This document shows positions 1 to 7,206 of a stretch of 7,206 bases of DNA, one piece after another. The DNA is taken from assembly GCA_946885815.1 (NCBI GenBank), contig CAMPHE010000083.1, positions 1 to 7,206 on the forward strand, written 5' to 3'. Made by a program: the position numbers and the translations under genes. Numbering within the stretch: the first letter of the stretch is position 1; the number at the start of each line of letters is the position of its first letter. Origin of the DNA: an uncultured Arenimonas sp. Lineage in GTDB: Bacteria; Pseudomonadota; Gammaproteobacteria; Xanthomonadales; Xanthomonadaceae. A model generated the notes under the pieces. The model made no database searches and was not told where the DNA came from. It saw only the letters and a list, made by a program, of their open reading frames with translations.

Positions 1-2888
1 GTGAGCGCGGCGATCAGGATCGGCCGCAGCCGCTGGTCGAGCGACTGCGCGATCGCGGCATCGAGCGCGAGGCCCCGGGCCTGCCCGGCGCGCGCCTGCG
101 CGACCAGCAGGATCGCGTTGTTGATCACCATGCCCAGCAGCATGATGAAACCGATCATCGACAACAGGTCGAGCGTCTGCGGCGTGAACAGCTGCACCGC
201 GCGCAGCCCGAGCACGCCGCCGAACACGGCCATCGGCAGCGTCGCCATCACGAACGCGCTGTCGCGCACGGAACGGAACAGCGCGGCCATCAGCAGGAAC
301 AGCACCAGCAACGCCATCGCGAAGTTGCCACCCATGCTCGCGACGATGCCTTCCAGCCGGTCGGCGCTGCCGGCGACACGCACGCCGGCGTCGGCCGGCA
401 GCGCCGCGCGCAGCGCCGGCACGACGTCGTCCTCGACGATCTCCAGTGCTTCCTCGAGCGACAGCGCCGGGGGCGGGTCGACCGTCAGCGTCACCGTCCG
501 GCGCCGGTCGACCCGGCGCAGCTGGCTCGGTGCCATCGTCGTCTGCAGCGACGCCAGCTCGCCGAGCGTCAGCACGCCGCCGAGCGGCGTCGCCAGCGGC
601 GCGGCGGCGAAGCGCGCCGGATCGTCGCCGGCGGCGCCACCGCGCGCGGCGCGCAGGATGATCTCGAGCCGGCGGTCGCCATCGAAGTGCTCGCCCAGCC
701 ACGCGCCGTCACCGAGCACGCGCACGACCGTGCCGAGGTCGGGACGGCGCCAGCCGGCTTCCGCGAGGCGACGGTCGTCGGCGAGCACGCGCAGCTCGGG
801 CTCGGTGGCATCCGCGCTCGGCCAGGCCTGCACGTTCGCGCCGGGGAACCTGTCCGCGAGCATCGTGCGGCCCCGCTCGGCGGCGGCGTTCAGCGCGTCT
901 CCGTCCGCGTGCTGCAGGTGGATCGCGATCGCCCGCGCCGAGCCGCCGAACGCGCCGAACAGGTCGCCCTCGGCGACGAACGCGCGGGTGTCGGGCAGGT
1001 CGGCGACGACCTCGTCGCGGATGATGCGCTCCAGCTCGCCGATCCGCGCTTCGTCGACGACGCGCGCGCCGATCGTGCCGCCGTTCGGCCACAGGTTCAG
1101 GTACCAGTTCCTGAGTCGCGGCTCGCGCTCGCCGTCCATGAACGGGCGCATCCGCTCCAGCAGGACCGGCGCGAACTCGGCGTCGACGGTGCCCGGGCCC
1201 ATGCCCGGCGGAAAGTTGAACCAGACGTCGACCGCGGCGCGCTTCACCGGGGGCAGGTAGTCGATCCGCGGCATCGCCAGCAGCGTCGCCAGCACCGGCG
1301 CGACCGCGAGGCCGAGCACCCACGCCCACTGCCGCCGCCGTGTCGACGTCGCGCGCAGGGTCCACGCCGTGAGTCGCGCGTAGCCGCCGTCGGTGCCGAC
1401 CGAGCCCGCCCGCAGCCAGCCGCCCGCGGCCGCCGGCAGCACCGTCAGCGCCACCAGCAGCGATATGCCGACCGCGATCGCGATCGTCAGCGCGAGGTCG
1501 GCGAACAGCTGCCCTTCGGCGTCGCGCATGAAGATCACCGGCAGGAACACGGCGACGGTGGTCAGCGTCGACGCGAACAGCGCGCCGCCGACCTGGCCCG
1601 CGCCTTCGAGCGCCGCCTGCAGCGGCGGGCGGCCCTCGCCGCGCAGTCGCACGATGTTCTCGGCGACGACGACCGCCGCATCCATGACCATGCCGACCGC
1701 GAACGCGAGCCCGGCGAGCGAGATCACGTTGAGGCTGCGGCCGCCGAGCTGCAGCACGATGAACGTCGCCAGCAGCGAAATCGGGATCGCCGTGGCGATC
1801 AGCACCGTCGCCCGCACGTCGCGCAGGAACCACCACAGGCACCCGACCGCGAGCAGCACGCCGGCGCCGAGGCTGCCGGTCAGCAGCCCGATGGCCCGTT
1901 CGATGAACAGCGACGCATCGAAACTCTGCTCGATGCCGAGCCCGAGCGGCGCGAGCTCGCTTTCGCGCAGCGCGTCCACCACGCGCTTCACTTCCGTCAA
2001 CGTACCCAGCACGTTCGCGCCCGATTCGCGACGGATGCGCAGGCCGATCGCCGGATTGCCGTTCTGGTACGCGAAGAACCGCTGCTCCGGGCGCTGCACC
2101 CGCACCGTCGCGACATCGGCGAGGCGGACCGGCTGCCCGTCGCGCCACAGCACGATCAGTTCGCCGAGGTCGGACGGCGCGTAGCGGCCGGCGAAGCGCA
2201 GCGTGTAGCGGCGGCGGCCGGCGTCGAAGCTGCCGCCGGAAACGTCGGTCGCGCGCCCGGCCACGTCGGCGATCTGCGGCAGCGTGACGCCGTAGGCGGC
2301 CGCCCGGTCCAGGTCGACGTCGATCGCCAGCTCGTCCGGCTCGCCGCCGTTGATGTCGACGCCGGCGACGCCGGGGATCGACGTGATCCGCGGCACGACG
2401 CGCTCCTCGATCAGCGGCCGGTAGTCGGCGATGTCGCCGGCCGTGCCGGGCAGCTTCTGCACGAAGAAATAGGTCAGCGAGTCGTTGGCGCCGTCGGAGC
2501 CGAGCTCGACTCGCGGCGGGTCGGCGTCGCGCGGCAGCGGCGGCAGCCGGTTCAGGCGCGCCAGCACCTCGACCAGCGCCGCATCCATGTCGGTGCCGAC
2601 GGCGAACGTCAGGTCGATCGACGCGCCGCCCGCATTCGCGTTCGCGTCCATCTGCTCGATTCCGGCGATGCCTTCCAGCACCGATTCGATCCGCTCGACG
2701 ATCTCGGCCTCCATCGCCTGCGGCGAGGCCGCGCGCCAGCCGGCATCGACCGACATCTGCGGCCGCTCGATGTCGGGGAACAGCTGCAGCGGCAGGTCGA
2801 GCAGCGCCAGGAGCCCGAACAGCGACACCAGCGCGACGACGACGGCGACGGCGGCGGGGTTCTTCAGGGCGGCTTCGGTGAGCTTCAT
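1..2888 (-). CDS. RND-family efflux permease (AcrB-like inner-membrane pump subunit), C-terminus cut off by window edge
   Basis: I translated this frame by hand: it is open from an ATG at 2888 down to base 1, giving 962 complete codons and no stop. RND permeases pump substrates from the periplasm or inner membrane using the proton gradient, normally as trimers with an adaptor and an outer-membrane channel. Seen here: an N-terminal helix at about 11-31 after MKLTEAALKNP; a first porter region at about 32-330 with the family-like stretch IDLTFAVGTDMDAAL (91-105); helices TM2-TM6 at about 331-486; TM7 near 522-540; a second porter region at about 541-853; and TM8-TM10 at about 854-930. The TM4 motif is GMVMDAAVVVAENIVR (399-414) and TM10 has GMVINNAILLV (919-929). 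RLRPILIAALT at the edge matches the loop before TM11, so roughly 60-75 residues are missing. Asp403 fits AcrB Asp407, but Ala404 and Asn923 replace Asp408 and Lys940. Substrate is unknown; the drug-type class is likelier than metal export. No good Shine-Dalgarno precedes the ATG. It follows a two-component pair and may be its target. Confidence 0.95.
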   Translation of the reverse strand, partial: MKLTEAALKNPAAVAVVVALVSLFGLLALLDLPLQLFPDIERPQMSVDAGWRAASPQAMEAEIVERIESVLEGIAGIEQMDANANAGGASIDLTFAVGTDMDAALVEVLARLNRLPPLPRDADPPRVELGSDGANDSLTYFFVQKLPGTAGDIADYRPLIEERVVPRITSIPGVAGVDINGGEPDELAIDVDLDRAAAYGVTLPQIADVAGRATDVSGGSFDAGRRRYTLRFAGRYAPSDLGELIVLWRDGQPVRLADVATVRVQRPEQRFFAYQNGNPAIGLRIRRESGANVLGTLTEVKRVVDALRESELAPLGLGIEQSFDASLFIERAIGLLTGSLGAGVLLAVGCLWWFLRDVRATVLIATAIPISLLATFIVLQLGGRSLNVISLAGLAFAVGMVMDAAVVVAENIVRLRGEGRPPLQAALEGAGQVGGALFASTLTTVAVFLPVIFMRDAEGQLFADLALTIAIAVGISLLVALTVLPAAAGGWLRAGSVGTDGGYARLTAWTLRATSTRRRQWAWVLGLAVAPVLATLLAMPRIDYLPPVKRAAVDVWFNFPPGMGPGTVDAEFAPVLLERMRPFMDGEREPRLRNWYLNLWPNGGTIGARVVDEARIGELERIIRDEVVADLPDTRAFVAEGDLFGAFGGSARAIAIHLQHADGDALNAAAERGRTMLADRFPGANVQAWPSADATEPELRVLADDRRLAEAGWRRPDLGTVVRVLGDGAWLGEHFDGDRRLEIILRAARGGAAGDDPARFAAAPLATPLGGVLTLGELASLQTTMAPSQLRRVDRRRTVTLTVDPPPALSLEEALEIVEDDVVPALRAALPADAGVRVAGSADRLEGIVASMGGNFAMALLVLFLLMAALFRSVRDSAFVMATLPMAVFGGVLGLRAVQLFTPQTLDLLSMIGFIMLLGMVINNAILLVAQARAGQARGLALDAAIAQSLDQRLRPILIAAL

Positions 2889-3015
2889 CGCGGGCGGGCC
2901 GGGAACGGGTTCGGCCGCATCCTGCGCGCACGCCGCGGCCACCGGCCATGCCTGAAGTCACGCGTCGCGCCGGGCCGTTCCGCCGCTGCGCCGAAGCGTG
3001 CGCGGACGGCGACTT
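2889..3015 (-). promoter_or_regulatory. 127-bp gap between LytTR regulator and RND permease; candidate control region
   Basis: No gene is seen here. The permease frame extends upstream only to a TGA at 2958-2960 and has no convincing earlier start. The gap holds a 7-bp inverted repeat, GGAACGG and CCGTTCC on the minus strand (2981-2975 and 2908-2902), and a 6-bp stem GGCCGC/GCGGCC (2913-2918 with 2935-2940, loop of 16). The CCGTTCC half-site loosely resembles LytTR/AlgR-type boxes, but repeats this short arise often by chance in such GC-rich DNA. I could not find a convincing -35/-10 pair or a U-tract terminator. The size of the gap, compared with the 4-base overlap of the two genes before it, is the main reason to suspect separate control of the permease. 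Confidence 0.3.
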
Positions 3016-3825
3016 TCAGCGCAGGAACGCCACCCGGTCGCGGTAGCTGCGCGAAAGCTTGATCTCGTGGCCGCAGTCGAGCTGCAGGAACTGCTCGCCG
3101 TTGTGGTGCGGCCGCAGCGACACCACGCGCCTGGCGTTCACCAGCGTCGAGCGGTGCACGCGCGGGAACTGGCGCGCGTCGAGCCGCGTCTCCAGGTCGC
3201 GCATCGTCGCCCGCAGCACCAGCGTTTCGGTGTCGGTGTGGATGCACATGTAGTCGCCGGCCGCATCGATCCAGCGCACCGTCGCGAGCTCGACGCGCAC
3301 CGTGCGGCCGCCGTCGCGAATGGCGATGCGGTCGCTCGCGCCGAGCCGGCGTTCGCCCGGCGCCTGCAGCGCTTCCTCGAGGGTCAGCGCCGGCTTCCCG
3401 CTGAGATCGCCGAGCAGCTTCAGCAGCTGCTCGCAGTGCCGGCCCGCATCGCGGCGGTCCAGTTCCTCGCGGACGCGGAACAGCGCCTGGTGCAGCCGGC
3501 TGTCGTCGACGGGCTTCAGCAGGTAATCCACCGCACTGGCCTCGAACGCCCTGATCGCGTAGTGGTCGAACGCGGTGACGAACAGGACGATCGGCAGCTG
3601 CGGCGCCGGAATGCCGCGCAGCGTCGCGAATCCGTCCACGCCCGGCATCTGCACGTCGAGGAACATCAGGTCGGGCTGGTGCGCCGACACGGCGGCGATG
3701 GCCGCGGCGCCATCGCCGCACATCCCGACGATCTCGACGTCGGGCTCGCCGGCGAGGCGCAGCTCCAGCCCGCGCCGCGCCAGCGGTTCGTCGTCGACGA
3801 CGAGCGTGCGGATCGTGCGCGTCAC
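3016..3825 (-). CDS. LytTR-family response regulator (receiver + LytTR DNA-binding domain)
   Basis: The product is a 269-residue cytoplasmic transcription factor of the AlgR/LytR class. Residues about 5-120 form a CheY-like receiver: acidic pair Asp11-Asp12, phospho-acceptor Asp57 in LMFLDVQMPG, Thr84 in LFVTA and Lys104 in LLKP are all in place, so it should be phosphorylatable. Residues about 163-269 form the LytTR domain, shown by DRIAIRDGG, the WIDAAGDYMCIHT strand region and FPRVHRSTLVN. LytTR proteins bind as dimers to short direct repeats. I take GTG at 3825 as the start because it gives the first receiver strand (IRTLVVDDEP) directly and overlaps the kinase stop by four bases (GTGA), implying translational coupling. 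Partner kinase is the gene just upstream. Length is usual for the family and all key residues are intact. The target genes cannot be read from sequence; the adjacent permease is the obvious candidate. Confidence 0.95.
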   Translation of the reverse strand: MTRTIRTLVVDDEPLARRGLELRLAGEPDVEIVGMCGDGAAAIAAVSAHQPDLMFLDVQMPGVDGFATLRGIPAPQLPIVLFVTAFDHYAIRAFEASAVDYLLKPVDDSRLHQALFRVREELDRRDAGRHCEQLLKLLGDLSGKPALTLEEALQAPGERRLGASDRIAIRDGGRTVRVELATVRWIDAAGDYMCIHTDTETLVLRATMRDLETRLDARQFPRVHRSTLVNARRVVSLRPHHNGEQFLQLDCGHEIKLSRSYRDRVAFLR

Positions 3826-4919
3826 CCGCGTGGCGCCCCGCCGACGTCGAACGGGATCGACAGCGTCACCGCGACGCCTTCGGGCCCGTGGCGGACGTCG
3901 ACCGACTGCGCGTCGCCGTAGAGCACCCGCAGGCGCTCACGGGTGTTCTTCAGCCCGACACCGCAGCCATCGGCACCCGGCGGGGGCGCGTCGCCGTCGC
4001 CGGGACCGTTGTCCGCGACCTGCAGCACCAGCCGCTCGCCCTGTCGTCCGGCGGCGAGCGTCAGCCGGCCGCCTTCGACCCGCCGCGCGATCGCGTGCTT
4101 GATGGCGTTCTCCACGAGCGGTTGCAGCAGCAGGCTCGGCAGCAGCGCCGACCAGCACCCGGCGTCGATCCGCGTCTCGACCGACAGCCGCTCCGCGAAG
4201 CGCAGCTTCTCGATGCCGAGGTAGAGGTTCAGCGCGTCGAGTTCCTGCTTCAGCGTCACCCGCTGCATCGGGTCGGAATCGAGCGAATGGCGCAGGAACG
4301 AGCTCAGGCCCTGCACCATCCGGTTCGCGGTGTCGACGTCGCGGTCCAGCACGAGCGTCGAGATCGCGTTGAGCGTGTTGAACAGGAAGTGCGGGTTCAG
4401 CTGGTAGCGCAGCATCTTCAGCTGCGCCTGGTGCGCCATCGCGGTCGCCGCCAGCGCCTGCCGCGTCTGCTGCTGCCACTGGCGGTAGTACTTCAGGCCC
4501 ACATACAGCCCGACCCAGCTCAGCACCACGTACAGATGGCCGGTCGCGTACGCGAAATACGCCAGCGTGCTGGTCGGCCGGCAGTCGGGGCACCAGTTCG
4601 AGTACAGCATGACGAACACGAGGCCGAGCAGCGTGGAGCCGGCGACGACGCAGGCGGCCGCGATCGGTACGAACGCCGCCGGCGGGCGGCCCCACGCGCG
4701 GCGCAGCACCGCGCGGATGCCGAGCGTCACGAGGAAGCCGGCGATGAAGATGCCCAGCGGCATCGGCCAGTAGCCGACCGGCTTGCCGTGGGCGAGCGCG
4801 GACAGATAGCTGACGAGGCCGTAGCCGACCCAGCCTCCGGTCTGCAGCCACCAGAAAAGGCGGCGGGCACGGATGTCGTCGGGCGTCGGCACGGGTTCGT
4901 CCTGTCGGAGGTAGCTCAT
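3822..4919 (-). CDS. LytS/AlgZ-type membrane sensor histidine kinase
   Basis: The product is a 365-residue inner-membrane kinase that should phosphorylate the LytTR regulator encoded next. Four hydrophobic segments are visible at about 22-43, 51-74, 82-106 and 118-142, followed by a helical linker. The His_kinase (PF06580-type) box is LRYQLNPHFLFNTLNAI with phospho-acceptor His177. The ATPase domain shows the N box PLVENAIKHA (Asn271), DNGPG (303-307) and GVGLKNTRERL (320-330). There is no PAS, GAF or large periplasmic sensor domain, so sensing must use the membrane part and its loops. The short loop between the third and fourth segments carries SNWCPDCRP (Cys110, Cys113), a CxxC pair; with the kinase domain in the cytoplasm, topology puts this loop in the periplasm. 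The ATG at 4919 lacks a clear Shine-Dalgarno; a GTG at codon 10 (base 4892) is an alternative start but would not alter the domains. Confidence 0.94.
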   Translation of the reverse strand: MSYLRQDEPVPTPDDIRARRLFWWLQTGGWVGYGLVSYLSALAHGKPVGYWPMPLGIFIAGFLVTLGIRAVLRRAWGRPPAAFVPIAAACVVAGSTLLGLVFVMLYSNWCPDCRPTSTLAYFAYATGHLYVVLSWVGLYVGLKYYRQWQQQTRQALAATAMAHQAQLKMLRYQLNPHFLFNTLNAISTLVLDRDVDTANRMVQGLSSFLRHSLDSDPMQRVTLKQELDALNLYLGIEKLRFAERLSVETRIDAGCWSALLPSLLLQPLVENAIKHAIARRVEGGRLTLAAGRQGERLVLQVADNGPGDGDAPPPGADGCGVGLKNTRERLRVLYGDAQSVDVRHGPEGVAVTLSIPFDVGGAPRG

Positions 4920-4924
4920 GCTAC
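4911..4924 (-). other. Small inverted repeat holding the kinase start codon in its loop
   Basis: The kinase mRNA would read GUAGC-AUGA-GCUAC: a perfect 5-bp stem with the AUG in a 4-base loop. Pairing does not extend further. This geometry would expose the start codon rather than hide it. It may help initiation at a gene with no visible Shine-Dalgarno, or be chance. Confidence 0.35.
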
Positions 4925-4940
4925 GCCGCCGCTGCCGGCG

Positions 4941-4964
4941 TCCGGCACGGTCCGGCGTGCCGGA
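4941..4964 (-). terminator. Perfect 9-bp hairpin between thioredoxin gene and kinase gene; weak or non-canonical terminator
   Basis: TCCGGCACG (4941-4949) pairs exactly with CGTGCCGGA (4956-4964) around a 6-base loop. It sits 22 bases after the thioredoxin stop codon and 21 bases before the kinase start, inside the 67-bp gap that separates the two blocks. The stem is GC-rich, as in an intrinsic terminator, but on neither strand is it followed by a run of T. It may instead attenuate read-through, stabilise the upstream message's 3' end or structure the kinase leader. The hairpin itself is certain; its role is a guess. Confidence 0.4.
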
Positions 4965-4986
4965 GGCACGCTTCGTCGCGCGGCGC

Positions 4987-7206
<2,220 letters not shown>

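Noticed and set aside
1..1260. A 419-codon plus-strand open frame from the left edge
   Set aside because: Ser/Arg/Ala-rich sequence with no conserved pattern, lying antisense to the permease.
709..2961. A 750-codon minus-strand open frame over the permease region
   Set aside because: It is a different frame from the permease and reads as Arg/Ala/Gly runs with no recognisable motif. The frame starting at 2888 carries all the RND signatures.
687..3062. A 791-codon open frame on the plus strand, opposite the RND gene
   Set aside because: The translation is Arg/Gln/His/Ala-rich with no domain or membrane pattern, while the minus strand gives a full RND permease. Long antisense frames are expected in DNA this GC-rich.

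Overview
The window is very GC-rich and gene-dense, and every reading frame except the real ones codes for long, low-complexity Arg/Ala/Ser-rich peptides. The proteins (a WrbA-type quinone reductase, a long YihY protein, a TlpA-like thioredoxin lipoprotein, a LytS/AlgZ-type kinase with a LytTR regulator, and a tripartite-type RND pump) point to a Gram-negative gammaproteobacterium. I think of a Xanthomonadales/Lysobacter-like genome, but that assignment is inference from protein flavour and base composition only.

Layout, right to left, because five of the six genes lie on the minus strand. At the right edge wrbA (6942-7206, plus strand, 3' end cut off) diverges across a 72-bp gap from yihY (5592-6869). 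yihY overlaps a thioredoxin-fold lipoprotein gene (4987-5595) by four bases (ATGA). A 67-bp gap with a perfect 9-bp hairpin follows. Then comes a two-component pair: a membrane sensor histidine kinase (3822-4919) overlapping by four bases (GTGA) a LytTR response regulator with a GTG start (3016-3825). After a further 127-bp gap comes a large RND efflux permease (1-2888) whose C-terminus runs off the left edge. No stretch over 300 bases lacks a gene. I see no tRNA, rRNA, insertion sequence, CRISPR array or phage gene.

There are two functional blocks. The right block (wrbA, yihY, thioredoxin) looks like an envelope/redox neighbourhood, and I recall a similar wrbA-yihY-thioredoxin grouping in Pseudomonas. 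The left block is a signalling pair directly upstream of an efflux permease, which suggests that the pair controls the pump. No periplasmic adaptor gene lies upstream of the permease, so a partner would have to be beyond the left edge or elsewhere.

Nothing here is clearly a new system. The most interesting testable points are a CPDC cysteine pair that topology places on the periplasmic side of the kinase, next to a thioredoxin lipoprotein; the non-AcrB proton-relay residues of the pump; and TAnnnT boxes 6-7 nt from both divergent start codons, which may mean leaderless transcripts.
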